A stretch of 58,248 bases of DNA from an uncultured Oxalobacteraceae bacterium (lineage in GTDB: Bacteria > Pseudomonadota > Gammaproteobacteria > Burkholderiales > Burkholderiaceae_D), in assembly GCA_903893945.1 (NCBI GenBank), contig CAITOF010000030.1, forward strand, positions 1 through 58,248, written 5' to 3'. This document shows positions 19,594-29,083 of this stretch, piece by piece. Both the position numbers and the translations under genes were made by a program. Within the stretch, counting starts at the first letter, position 1, and the number at the start of each line of letters is the position of its first letter. The notes beneath the pieces were generated by a model. The model was given only the letters and a program-made list of their open reading frames with translations. It did not search any database and was not told the DNA's origin.

Positions 19594-21006
19594 TTAATTC
19601 TCCATTATCCAGGTATCTTTGGTGCCACCACCCTGCGACGAATTCACCACCAGCGAGCCTTCCTTGAGGGCCACCCTTGTCAGCCCGCCCGGCGCCATCA
19701 TCACCGACTTGCCGGATAACACAAACGGGCGCAGGTCGATGTGGCGCGGCGCAATCCCCTGTTCCACATACGTCGGACAGGCCGACAGTGCCAGGGTTGG
19801 TTGCGCAATATAACTGTTCGGACTGGCGATGAGGCGTTGTCTGAAAAATTCAATTTCATCCTTGCTGGCAGCCGGTCCGACCAGCATGCCGTAACCACCG
19901 GCGCCGTGCACTTCTTTGACGACCAGTTCAGCCAGGTGATCCAGCGTATAGGCCAGATCCTCTTTTTTGCGGCACTGGTAGGTCGGCACATTATTCAGTA
20001 TCGGTTCCTCGGACAGATAAAACCGGATCATGTCCGGCACATAGGGATAAATGGATTTATCATCGGCCACGCCAGTACCGATGGCGTTCGCCAGAGTCAC
20101 ATTCCCCTTGCGGTAGGCGGCAAACAGGCCTGGCACGCCCAGTGTGGAATCGGCACGGAACTCCAGCGGGTCCAGATAGTCATCGTCGATGCGCCGGTAG
20201 ATGACATCCACCTTCTCCGGTCCACGTGTGGTGCGCATGTAGACAATGTCCCGATCAACAAACAGGTCGCTGCCCTGCACCAGCAGCACGCCCATCTGCT
20301 GTGCCAGAAACGCATGCTCGAAATAGGCAGAGTTGTACATGCCGGGTGTCAGCACCACCACAGTCGGATTGTCACTGTCCTTCGGACCGGCATTGCGCAA
20401 TGTATCAAGCAGCATATCGGGATAATGCGCGACTGGCGCAATCCGGTACAGTGCAAACAGGTCGGGAAACAGGCGCATCATCATCTTGCGGTTTTCCAGC
20501 ATGTACGACACACCGGACGGGACGCGCAGGTTATCTTCCAGCACAAAGAACTCCCCCGCCCCGGCGCGCACAATGTCAACGCCGGCCACATGCGCATAAA
20601 TCGACAGCGGAATGTCAACGCCCTGCATGATGCTGCGGTACTGTTCATTCTTGAAAATCTGCTCCGCGGGAATCAGTCCGGCCTTCAGAATATGCTGCTC
20701 GTGATAAATATCCTGTAAAAACATGTTCAGTGCCGTGACGCGCTGAATCAGTCCGGCCTTCATCTGTGTCCATTCATCGGCACAGATAATGCGCGGGATG
20801 ATGTCGAACGGAATCAGTCGCTCACTTCCCTCATTGTCGCCGGTCACCGCAAAGGTAATCCCGACCCGCCGGAAAATCAGTTCGGCCTCGGTGCGCTTCT
20901 GCTCGATGAGTTGTGGACTCTGTTGTGACTGCCAGCGGTGAAAATCACTGTAGTGCGCCCGCACTTCGGAAGGATCGGCAAACATTTCATTAAAAAAATT
21001 CGGCAT
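19594..21006 (-). CDS. circularly permuted type 2 ATP-grasp protein (COG2308)
   Basis: This is a 470-residue stand-alone version of the permuted ATP-grasp domain. Typical segments are GSERLIPFDIIPRII (about residues 60-74), FVLEDNLRVPSGVSYMLENR (about 152-171), LTPGMYNSAYFEH, and near the end MAPGGLTRVALKEGSLVVNSSQGGGTKDTW. ATP-grasp enzymes activate a carboxylate as acyl-phosphate for attack by an amine, so peptide-like bond formation is likely, but no substrate is known. It starts at the ATG at 21006 behind GGAAGG. It is the first gene of a two-gene minus-strand operon, divergent from the transglutaminase gene at 21222. Confidence 0.9.
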   Translation of the reverse strand: MPNFFNEMFADPSEVRAHYSDFHRWQSQQSPQLIEQKRTEAELIFRRVGITFAVTGDNEGSERLIPFDIIPRIICADEWTQMKAGLIQRVTALNMFLQDIYHEQHILKAGLIPAEQIFKNEQYRSIMQGVDIPLSIYAHVAGVDIVRAGAGEFFVLEDNLRVPSGVSYMLENRKMMMRLFPDLFALYRIAPVAHYPDMLLDTLRNAGPKDSDNPTVVVLTPGMYNSAYFEHAFLAQQMGVLLVQGSDLFVDRDIVYMRTTRGPEKVDVIYRRIDDDYLDPLEFRADSTLGVPGLFAAYRKGNVTLANAIGTGVADDKSIYPYVPDMIRFYLSEEPILNNVPTYQCRKKEDLAYTLDHLAELVVKEVHGAGGYGMLVGPAASKDEIEFFRQRLIASPNSYIAQPTLALSACPTYVEQGIAPRHIDLRPFVLSGKSVMMAPGGLTRVALKEGSLVVNSSQGGGTKDTWIMEN

Positions 21007-21106
21007 TATGACCTTCCTTGTTCAAATCTTAATTTGGTCCTGCTCTGGAATAATGTGTATCAAGAAACGTGCCAGCTTCAAAGTTCCGCATTTTAAGTGA
21101 CTTATC

Positions 21107-21125
21107 CAGCATAGCGACTATGCTG
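21107..21125. promoter_or_regulatory. inverted repeat in the divergent promoter region, possible operator
   Basis: CAGCATAG-CGA-CTATGCTG is a perfect 8-bp inverted repeat. Allowing one bulged C, it extends by TTAT/ATAA. It lies 101 bp from the ATP-grasp start and 97 bp from the transglutaminase start, almost exactly mid-way between two divergent operons of the same system. A shared regulator site is plausible; the binding protein is unknown. Confidence 0.45.
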
Positions 21126-21221
21126 ATAACTTACAATCGGGAACGAATCGTGCTTATTGAGCATCACTTACCCTGTACTATCGTGGCAACACGCTGCTTT
21201 AATTGTTGAAAGGCAATATTC

Positions 21222-24200
21222 ATGGCCATCCGTATCGCGCTGAACCACAAAACCAGTTACCGCTTCGACCGACTTGTCAACTTGTCACCCCATGAAGTAC
21301 GACTGCGCCCTGCGCCTCATGCCCGTACGCCCATACTGTCCTATTCACTGAAAACGCAGCCCGCCCAGCACTTCATCAACTGGCAGCAGGACCCGTACGG
21401 CAACTATATCGGTCGGTTTGTGTTTCCGGAAAAAACGGATTACCTGGAATTCAATGTCGATCTGGTGGCCGACATGACCGTGATCAACCCGTTTGATTTT
21501 TTTGTCGAGAAATATGCAGAACACTTTCCTTTTGACTATCCGGAATTACTGAAGGCAGAGCTGACGCCTTACCTTAAAAACACCGAGGCCGGACCCCTGC
21601 AGAAGGCCTGGGTCGCCCAGGCCAGAGCCACTATACTCGCAAAAAAAATTCTGACCAACGACTTTCTGGTTGCCATCAACCAGCGCTTGCAGAAGGAGAT
21701 TGCGTATCTCCTGCGTATGGAACCGGGCGTACAGACACCGGAACAGACGTTACAGCTGGCGTCCGGTTCCTGCCGCGATACGGGTTGGCTGCTGGTGCAG
21801 ATCCTGCGTGAAATGGGGTTGGCGGCAAGGTTTGTGTCTGGTTACCTGATACAGCTCAAAGCCGATCAAGCCGCACTGGATGGCCCGAGCGGCACCGAGG
21901 TCGACTTTACCGATTTGCATGCCTGGGCTGAAGTTTATATCCCCGGCGCCGGCTGGATTGGTCTGGATCCGACCTCCGGGATGCTGGCCAGCGAGGGCCA
22001 TATTCCACTGGCCTGCACTGCCATGCCCTCGTCGGCAGCGCCTGTCACCGGGTTTTCAGACAAGGCTGACGTCAAGTTCTACCATTCGATGACAGTGACA
22101 CGGATACACGAAGATCCGCGCGTCACGAAGCCCTATTCGGAACACGACTGGCAGAAGATTGACCAGTTGGGACAGAAGGTCGACTCCGTGCTGAAAAACA
22201 GCGACGTCCGGCTTACCCAGGGAGGCGAGCCGACCTTTGTTTCCATCGATGACATGGACGGTGCAGAATGGAACACACTGGCGCACGGCACAAAAAAACG
22301 TGAACTGGCCGGGACACTGATGCACCGGCTGAAGAACCATTTTGCGCCGGGCGGACTGCTGCATTACGGTCAGGGAAAGTGGTATCCGGGAGAACCCTTG
22401 CCACGCTGGGCACTCAATATCTTCTGGCGCACTGACGGTCAACCGATCTGGGTGGATGAAAGCCTGTTTTCCGGCGAAATGCAGGACGATGGCTACGGTC
22501 TGGCTGAATCAAGCCGCTTCATGACGGAATTGATCAGAATGCTTCATCTTCCTGCCGGCAGTGATATTACCGCTTATGAAGATGTGGCGCTCCACGTGCA
22601 GCGCGAGCAGACACTGCCGGACAACCTCGATCCGACCCGGGCCAGCCTGAAGGATGCCGATGAACGGCGCACACTGGCACGCCTGCTGGAACGGGGTCTG
22701 GGTCAGGCCGTCGGGCACGTCCTTCCGTTAAAAGCGCTGGAATTCAAGCCCGGCGAATCACTGGGTACGGTATGGCAAACCTCGGCATGGCCGCTGAAAC
22801 GTGAACACCTGTACCTGCTGGAAGGCGATTCGCCCATGGGGCTGCGTCTGCCACTGAATTCGTTGCCCTGGGTAATGCCCGGCGACAGGGAACACGAATT
22901 TGATGCAGACCCATTTGCTCCCAAACCCGCGCTCGGGACGCCGAAATCGGTGCGACGCGCCCAACATGTGTCAGCGCGCTCGGCCAAAGCGACGCTGGCA
23001 GCGCAGGACAAGAAGGAAAAACCCTTGCCGGTCGATGTCATTCATACGGCACTCTGTGTGGAAGTCCGCGACAAACGCCTGCATGTCTTCATGCCACCGC
23101 TCAAAAGGATCGAAGATTATCTGGCGCTCGTGTCAACCATAGAGCACACCGCTGCACGGTTGAAGTTCAAACTGCGGATCGAAGGATATCCGCCACCGCG
23201 TGATCCGCGCATCAAGCTGCTCAGCGTGACGCCGGACCCGGGTGTGATTGAAGTCAATGTGCATCCCGCCGCCACCTGGAATGAACTGGTCTATAACACC
23301 ACAACCCTGTATCAGGAGGCCCGCCTGACACGGCTTGGTACAGAAAAATTCATGCACGACGGTCGCCACACCGGAACCGGTGGCGGCAACCACGCAACGC
23401 TGGGCGGCGCGACCGCAGAAGACAGCCCGATGCTGCGCAGACCCGATCTGCTGAAAAGCCTGATCACCTATTGGCAGAATCACCCGGCTCTGTCGTATCT
23501 GTTTTCCGGTACCTTTATCGGACCCACCAGCCAGGCACCGCGTGTTGATGAAGCGCGCGATGACAATCTCTATGAACTGGCAATTGCATTCCAGCAGATG
23601 AATCAGGTCCTGCCGACACTCCACCCGGGCGACAAACCGTGGATGGTGGACCGGTTGCTGCGCAACCTGCTGGTGGACCTGACCGGCAATACCCACCGTT
23701 CCGAATTCTCCATTGACAAACTTTACTCGCCGGATGGTCCGACCGGTCGACTGGGTCTGGTTGAATTTCGCGCCTTTGAAATGCCGCCCCATGAACAAAT
23801 GAGCCTGTTACAGATGCTGCTGCTGCGCGCGCTGGTGGCCCGGTTCTGGAACCAGCCTTATGACGGCAAACTGGTTCCATGGGGTACCGCACTGCATGAC
23901 AAATGGATGCTGCCGCATTTTGTCGCACAGGACATCCGCGATGTGGTGCAGGACCTGCAAAATGCCGGTTTTCCGTTTGAATCCCACTGGTTCGATCCGT
24001 TCATTGAATTCCGTTTTCCGCGCTTTGGCACCGTCGTTTATGAGGGTGTTGAACTGGAACTGCGTCAGGCTATTGAACCGTGGAACGTGCTGGGCGAAGA
24101 AATGAGCGCCGGCGGCACAGCACGTTACGTCGATTCGTCGGTCGAACGCATGCAGTTGCGCGTCCGGGGTCTGACCGGTGGTCGGCACGTGATTGCCTGT

Positions 24201-24560
24201 AATGGCCGGATGCTGCCGCTCCACCCCACCGGCGTCCCGGGTGAATATGTGGCCGGTGTCCGGTTTCGGGCCTGGAGCCCCTGGTCCGCGCTGCACCCGA
24301 CGATCAAGGTACAGGCGCCACTCACCTTTGACCTGGTTGACACGTGGAACGGACGGGCTATCGGCGGCTGCACCTATCATGTTGTGCACCCGGGTGGCCG
24401 CAGCGAAGAAGTGTCGCCGGTCAATGCCAATGCCGCCGAAGCGCGGCGCTTTGCGCGTTTCTGGTCCTACGGGCATACCCCCGGCCCCATGGCAGTGCCC
24501 CGCGAAGAACTGAATCCGGGCTTCCCGATGACGCTCGATTTGCGTTGGCAGTGGCATTAA
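21222..24560 (+). CDS. transglutaminase-like protein with C-terminal DUF2126
   Basis: This is a very long protein, 1112 residues. Residues 1-85 are the bacterial transglutaminase N-terminal beta domain (HKTSYRFDRLVNLSPHEVRLRP). The papain-like core carries the triad Cys184 (SGSCRDTG), His233 (DLHAWAEVY) and Asp249 (LDPTSG). From about residue 300 onward lies DUF2126, with RLTQGGEPTFVSIDD and, further on, KFMHDGRHTGTGGGNHATLGG. Transglutaminase-fold proteins of this kind act as peptidases or amide-bond exchangers. This two-domain form (COG1305-COG4196) is known mainly from clusters with ATP-grasp and alpha-E genes. No signal peptide is visible, so a cytoplasmic place is likely. It leads a three-gene plus-strand operon. 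Confidence 0.9.
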   Translation: MAIRIALNHKTSYRFDRLVNLSPHEVRLRPAPHARTPILSYSLKTQPAQHFINWQQDPYGNYIGRFVFPEKTDYLEFNVDLVADMTVINPFDFFVEKYAEHFPFDYPELLKAELTPYLKNTEAGPLQKAWVAQARATILAKKILTNDFLVAINQRLQKEIAYLLRMEPGVQTPEQTLQLASGSCRDTGWLLVQILREMGLAARFVSGYLIQLKADQAALDGPSGTEVDFTDLHAWAEVYIPGAGWIGLDPTSGMLASEGHIPLACTAMPSSAAPVTGFSDKADVKFYHSMTVTRIHEDPRVTKPYSEHDWQKIDQLGQKVDSVLKNSDVRLTQGGEPTFVSIDDMDGAEWNTLAHGTKKRELAGTLMHRLKNHFAPGGLLHYGQGKWYPGEPLPRWALNIFWRTDGQPIWVDESLFSGEMQDDGYGLAESSRFMTELIRMLHLPAGSDITAYEDVALHVQREQTLPDNLDPTRASLKDADERRTLARLLERGLGQAVGHVLPLKALEFKPGESLGTVWQTSAWPLKREHLYLLEGDSPMGLRLPLNSLPWVMPGDREHEFDADPFAPKPALGTPKSVRRAQHVSARSAKATLAAQDKKEKPLPVDVIHTALCVEVRDKRLHVFMPPLKRIEDYLALVSTIEHTAARLKFKLRIEGYPPPRDPRIKLLSVTPDPGVIEVNVHPAATWNELVYNTTTLYQEARLTRLGTEKFMHDGRHTGTGGGNHATLGGATAEDSPMLRRPDLLKSLITYWQNHPALSYLFSGTFIGPTSQAPRVDEARDDNLYELAIAFQQMNQVLPTLHPGDKPWMVDRLLRNLLVDLTGNTHRSEFSIDKLYSPDGPTGRLGLVEFRAFEMPPHEQMSLLQMLLLRALVARFWNQPYDGKLVPWGTALHDKWMLPHFVAQDIRDVVQDLQNAGFPFESHWFDPFIEFRFPRFGTVVYEGVELELRQAIEPWNVLGEEMSAGGTARYVDSSVERMQLRVRGLTGGRHVIACNGRMLPLHPTGVPGEYVAGVRFRAWSPWSALHPTIKVQAPLTFDLVDTWNGRAIGGCTYHVVHPGGRSEEVSPVNANAAEARRFARFWSYGHTPGPMAVPREELNPGFPMTLDLRWQWH

Positions 24561-24601
24561 CCGTATCATTACGCCACTGACTTAATTCACAGAAGCAATC
24601 A

Positions 24602-27223
24602 ATGTTAAATAATTTATTGGCCAAATACAGTCCGCAGGCCGACAGTTTTGACGAAATGCTGGACCCGGCCAAGGTACCGCGAGCGCACTGGCGCACCATT
24701 TTAGACAGTCTGGCCGGCGAAACGCCCGAAATTATTGCAAAGCGCCTTGAAATGGTGCAGCGCCAGGTGCGTGAAAATGGCGTTACCTACAACGTCTATA
24801 CCGATGCCAAAGGCATACAGCGCCCGTGGGACCTGAATTTCCTGCCCTTCATCCTGCCCCAGAACGAATGGGCCGAGATTGAAGCCGGGGTCATCCAGCG
24901 TGCTACGCTGCTCAACAAAATTCTGGTGGACCTGTACGGCGAGCAGAGCATCCTCAAGGAAGGCCTGTTGCCGCCAACACTGGTGCACGGCCACGGTGGC
25001 TTTCTGCGGCCCTGTCACGGGAAAAAACACCTCGACGATATTGCCCTGCATTTCTATGCCATCGATCTGGCCCGAGCACCGAGCGGCCGCTGGTGGGTGG
25101 TCGCAGACCGAACGCAGGCGCCATCGGGTGCCGGTTACGCACTGGAAAACCGTTCGGTCATGGCACGTACGTTTCCCGATCTGCTGCGCGACCTGAATGT
25201 GCGCCACCTGACCGATTTCTTTACCACCATGCTCGACAGCCTGACCCAGTGGGGACGGCGCTGTGCCGCGCAAAGCGGCGCGCCGCTGCGCGCCAGCGAA
25301 CCGCCCCTGATCGTGCTGCTCACACCGGGACCTTTTAACGAAACCTACTTTGAACAGGCCTATCTGGCAAGGCACCTGGGCGTGCCGCTTGTCGAAGGAA
25401 ATGACCTGACCGTCAGGAACGGCATAGTCTGGTTTAAAAGTCTGGCCGGCCTGCAGCGTGTTCATGTCATCATGCGCCGGGTCGACGATGATTTTTGCGA
25501 TCCGCTTGAGCTCAGGGCAGATTCTGCGCTGGGAGTGGCCGGCCTGACCCAGGCTGCCCGACTGAACAACGTGGTAATTGCCAACAGTCTGGGTTCCAGC
25601 CTGCTTGAATCAGGCGCGCTGCTGGGATTCTTGCCCAAACTCTGCGAGCGCCTGCTGAATCAGCAACTGGCAATACCCTCGGTCGCCACGTGGTGGTGTG
25701 GCGAAACCGCCGCGCTGAACAGCGCCATAGACAAACTGGATCAACTGGTCATCAAACCCAGCTTCCCGCAACTGCGCCTGCACCCGGTATTTGGTCAGGA
25801 TCTGAAAGGACCTGAGCGGGAACAACTGATACAGGCTATCCGTTCCAATCCGCACAATTATGTGGCACAGGAAATGGTTAAACTGTCGCAGGCACCGGTC
25901 TGGCACGCAGGCCAGCAGCCGCGCCTGTCGGCCTGTTCGATCGGATTGCGGGTTTATGCCTGTGCCACTCCAAAAGGTTATGTGGTAATGCCTGGCGGTC
26001 TCACCCGCGCCGCGACCGGCACCGACACACGCATCATCACCATGCAGCGGGGCGGCGGCAGCAAGGATACCTGGGTTCAGGTCAAAGACCATCACGATAC
26101 TCCGGGCCTGAACCTTACCCGCACCATCACCTCGGATGAACTGATCAGGGATGACACCCATTTATCCAGCCGCATGGCTGAGAACCTGTTCTGGTTCGGC
26201 CGACATGCCGACCGCTGCGACAATACCACCCGCCTGTTGCGCGTTTCACTGAATTTTCTGTCCAATGTTGCACCCACTGATCGCGGATCGGAATGGAAAG
26301 CCATCAAGGCGATCTGCGCCTGGTATGACCTGATTGACAATCCCGACCGGGCAGACAACGCTGACAGTGAATCCCGGAGCCAGAGCCAGTCACAATCCAC
26401 CGACATGGCGCCCGGGCAAATGCAGAGTCAGGTGCCTGGCATGGCCATACCCGAAAACCACCTGGATGCCCTGGTCGAACCGGCCCTGCTCAACGCGGTG
26501 GTGCTGCCGGACGTACCCGGTGTCGCGCAACAGCTGCAGCAACTGCATCAGGTGGCTAACCAGCTGAGTGAACGTCTTTCTGTCGACAACTGGCGGGTCC
26601 TGAACCAGATGATACCGAACAGCGACGAGACCGCCCAAAAGCTGAACAAGTCCGACGCGCTGGCCATCCTCGATCTGGTCACCACGGAACTGATGACGCT
26701 CACCGGCTTTACACTGGACGGAATGACGCGTGATCTGGGCTGGAATTTTCTCTCGCTGGGACGGCGCCTGGAAAGACTGCAATTTCAGAGCATCGCACTT
26801 CAGCGCGCTTTGAAAATGGATGCCAACGGGAATCTGAACTGGCTGCTTGAACTGTCTGACAGTATCATCACTTACCGGACCCGCTACCGTTCCAAACCGG
26901 AGTGGATGCCCTGCCTTGATCTGCTGTTGCTGGACGAAAGCAATCCGCGCTCGATCCTGTTCCAGATCAACGGCATACGCAAGAGCCTCAGAAAAATCAG
27001 CAAAGCCTATGGTTCCTGCGGAGAAGAAAAATTTGAACTGCTGAGCACCGAACTGCTGTTGCTTGACGAAGACGCCGACCTCTATTTTGGCAATGAAAAT
27101 CTGATTGGCCTGCTGTCACGCGTCTGGAGCGCCAGCGCGACCCTGTCCGAACAGATCAGCCTGCAGTTTTTCAGCTACACCGGAAAACAACCGACCAGAA
27201 AGCCCGCCAAATGGCCCATCTGA
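24602..27223 (+). CDS. fused circularly permuted ATP-grasp and alpha-E protein
   Basis: This is an 873-residue fusion. Residues 1 to about 500 match the permuted ATP-grasp protein (NEWAEIEAGVIQRATLLNKILVDLYGEQ, GAGYALENR, LTPGPFNETYFEQAYLARHLG, VMPGGLTR, MQRGGGSKDTW). Residues from about 521 form an alpha-E domain starting SSRMAENLFWFGRHADRCDNTTRLLR. The alpha-E part is interrupted near residues 588-605 by a serine/glutamine-rich stretch, perhaps a flexible linker. It is paralogous to the two separate genes at 18627-21006. It lies 41 bp after the DUF2126 gene and overlaps the next gene by 13 bp. The fusion supports a physical complex of the two domains. Confidence 0.9.
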   Translation: MLNNLLAKYSPQADSFDEMLDPAKVPRAHWRTILDSLAGETPEIIAKRLEMVQRQVRENGVTYNVYTDAKGIQRPWDLNFLPFILPQNEWAEIEAGVIQRATLLNKILVDLYGEQSILKEGLLPPTLVHGHGGFLRPCHGKKHLDDIALHFYAIDLARAPSGRWWVVADRTQAPSGAGYALENRSVMARTFPDLLRDLNVRHLTDFFTTMLDSLTQWGRRCAAQSGAPLRASEPPLIVLLTPGPFNETYFEQAYLARHLGVPLVEGNDLTVRNGIVWFKSLAGLQRVHVIMRRVDDDFCDPLELRADSALGVAGLTQAARLNNVVIANSLGSSLLESGALLGFLPKLCERLLNQQLAIPSVATWWCGETAALNSAIDKLDQLVIKPSFPQLRLHPVFGQDLKGPEREQLIQAIRSNPHNYVAQEMVKLSQAPVWHAGQQPRLSACSIGLRVYACATPKGYVVMPGGLTRAATGTDTRIITMQRGGGSKDTWVQVKDHHDTPGLNLTRTITSDELIRDDTHLSSRMAENLFWFGRHADRCDNTTRLLRVSLNFLSNVAPTDRGSEWKAIKAICAWYDLIDNPDRADNADSESRSQSQSQSTDMAPGQMQSQVPGMAIPENHLDALVEPALLNAVVLPDVPGVAQQLQQLHQVANQLSERLSVDNWRVLNQMIPNSDETAQKLNKSDALAILDLVTTELMTLTGFTLDGMTRDLGWNFLSLGRRLERLQFQSIALQRALKMDANGNLNWLLELSDSIITYRTRYRSKPEWMPCLDLLLLDESNPRSILFQINGIRKSLRKISKAYGSCGEEKFELLSTELLLLDEDADLYFGNENLIGLLSRVWSASATLSEQISLQFFSYTGKQPTRKPAKWPI

Positions 27224-28149
27224 CACCTGGCGTTGCGCCCGAATTTACCGCTGTGGCTCGTTACCACGTGATACACGAGACCCAGTATACCTATCAGAGT
27301 GTCGTGACACTGTCACAGCAATATCTGCACCTGTCACCACTGGACTTTCAGTACCAGCACGTTGAATCCCAGAAAATCACGGTACTGCCCGACGTTGAAG
27401 ATAACGTCGCCGGCACCGACTACTTTGGCAACGGCACCCGCCACATCGCCATTACGGTACCGCATCAGATGCTGGACGTGCATGTCGAATTTACGGTGTC
27501 TCTGGCGCAACGCCCCGGCCTGGAAAAAATCAGGCAATCGCTGCCCTGGGAGCTATTGCGCGACACATTATTGGTGAGCAAAAATCCGGCTGCGCAGGAG
27601 GCCTGCCGCTTTTTGCAGGCGTCACCGCACGTCAGCTGCAGCGATCAGCTGCTCGACTACGCCGTCCAGAGTTATACACCCGGCCGACCGCAGATGCTGG
27701 CCGCGCTGGATCTGGCTGAACGCATATTCCATGATTTCGAATTTGACGCCAAAGCCACTGAAATATCGACACCGCTCGAAGACGTTTTCAAAGGACGACG
27801 TGGCGTTTGTCAGGATTTCGCGCACCTGATGATAGGCTGCATACGTTCGCTCGGCTTACCGGCGCGTTATATCAGCGGCTATATACTGACCCATCCTCCC
27901 GAGGGCCAGCCACGCATGCTGGGCGCCGATGCGTCGCACGCATGGGTATCGGTCTATTGCCCGACTCTGGGGTGGGTTGATTTTGATCCAACCAATCGCT
28001 GTCTGGTGCAGAACGAACATATCACCCTGGCGACAGGACGGGATTTCAGCGACGTCACACCGTTACGCGGCATCGTGCTCGGTGGCGGCGAGCAGAAACT
28101 CGAGGTCAAGGTGACCGTGATGCCGCTGCCGCTGCCCGGTGAGCTGTGA
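27211..28149 (+). CDS. transglutaminase-like cysteine protein (COG1305)
   Basis: This is a 312-residue stand-alone transglutaminase-fold protein with N-terminal beta domain (YHVIHETQYTYQ) and core triad Cys200 in RGVCQDFAH, His243 in ASHAWVSVY and Asp259 in WVDFDPTNR. Triad and length fit the family. It overlaps the 3' end of the ATP-grasp/alpha-E gene by 13 bp, so translation is probably coupled. It likely acts on the product or carrier of the neighbouring ATP-grasp enzymes; that is inference from conserved gene linkage. It ends the operon, 20 bp from a convergent permease gene. Confidence 0.9.
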   Translation: MAHLTPGVAPEFTAVARYHVIHETQYTYQSVVTLSQQYLHLSPLDFQYQHVESQKITVLPDVEDNVAGTDYFGNGTRHIAITVPHQMLDVHVEFTVSLAQRPGLEKIRQSLPWELLRDTLLVSKNPAAQEACRFLQASPHVSCSDQLLDYAVQSYTPGRPQMLAALDLAERIFHDFEFDAKATEISTPLEDVFKGRRGVCQDFAHLMIGCIRSLGLPARYISGYILTHPPEGQPRMLGADASHAWVSVYCPTLGWVDFDPTNRCLVQNEHITLATGRDFSDVTPLRGIVLGGGEQKLEVKVTVMPLPLPGEL

Positions 28150-28169
28150 CCGGCACCATGAGGTCACTT

Positions 28170-28934
28170 TTACCTGACAAATAGCCAGATCGTTAAACAG
28201 GTTCCTACCAGTACAACAAATCCACGCAGGATTTTCTCGGGCAACCGGTGAATCAGCCATGATCCGAGCAAACCACCGATGAAGCTGCCTGTGCCCAGCG
28301 TCACCACGATGGTCCAGTTCACCATCGGCGAAAATGAAAAGATCACCACCGCCGATGCATTGATCAGCATCGCCAGGGCATTTTTTGTTGCTGCCGCCGC
28401 TCTCACCTGCTGGCCGGCAACCGTCAGTGCAGCCAGCATCAGGAATCCGATCCCGCCACCAAAATAACCCCCGTAGATAGCGATCAGCGCCTGAATGACC
28501 ATAATGGCCGGACCGGACAGGTGCGATTTTGACGGGTCGGGGTGCGGCGTGAAGACGAAACTGCCCCACGCAAAGGCAACGGTTGCAAATAACACAAGCC
28601 AGGGAACCATTCCGGCAAAAACGCTCACCGGCGTAAACATCAGCAATAATGCGCCCGCTGCGCCGCCGACCAGACTCAGCAGCAGCAAGTTCAAAAAGGA
28701 CACCGGGCCCACGCCGGCCACCCACTTTCGCGCGGCAATCGCGGTAATGAGCTGACCGGGGAACAGGGCAATGGTCGAACTCATGTTCGCCGCCAACGGA
28801 TTCAGCCCTGCCAGCAACAGGGAAGGGAAAGTAATAAACGCCCCACCACCTGCCAGCGCATTCTGCATTCCGGCATAAATACCCGCTACCGCAATCAGCA
28901 CCAGGACGTGCAACGGTTGATTTGCAATAATCAT
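28170..28934 (-). CDS. TauE/SafE family sulfite or organosulfur exporter-like permease
   Basis: This is a 254-residue membrane protein with about eight hydrophobic helices. It has the family features GIYAGMQNALAGGGAFITFPSLL in the first repeat and GYFGGGIGFLMLAAL in the second. Members export sulfite, sulfoacetate or related anions, but substrates are rarely proven. No sulfur gene is adjacent. It is convergent with the preceding operon. Confidence 0.85.
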   Translation of the reverse strand: MIIANQPLHVLVLIAVAGIYAGMQNALAGGGAFITFPSLLLAGLNPLAANMSSTIALFPGQLITAIAARKWVAGVGPVSFLNLLLLSLVGGAAGALLLMFTPVSVFAGMVPWLVLFATVAFAWGSFVFTPHPDPSKSHLSGPAIMVIQALIAIYGGYFGGGIGFLMLAALTVAGQQVRAAAATKNALAMLINASAVVIFSFSPMVNWTIVVTLGTGSFIGGLLGSWLIHRLPEKILRGFVVLVGTCLTIWLFVR

Positions 28935-29083
28935 TTATTTCCCACCTGCATTATTAATTGGCAACATCGCCGCCATCTGGACAAAACCGGAATGATACCC
29001 TTGTTTCGTTTTCATTGTAGGCAACAGGTTTTCGATATACTCTTAATACCAGATTACTTCAGAGGTTTTATGCAAGGCAAACC

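Noticed and set aside
19741..20718. Plus-strand open frame of 325 codons
   Set aside because: Antisense to the ATP-grasp gene; histidine- and glutamine-rich shadow translation without family features.
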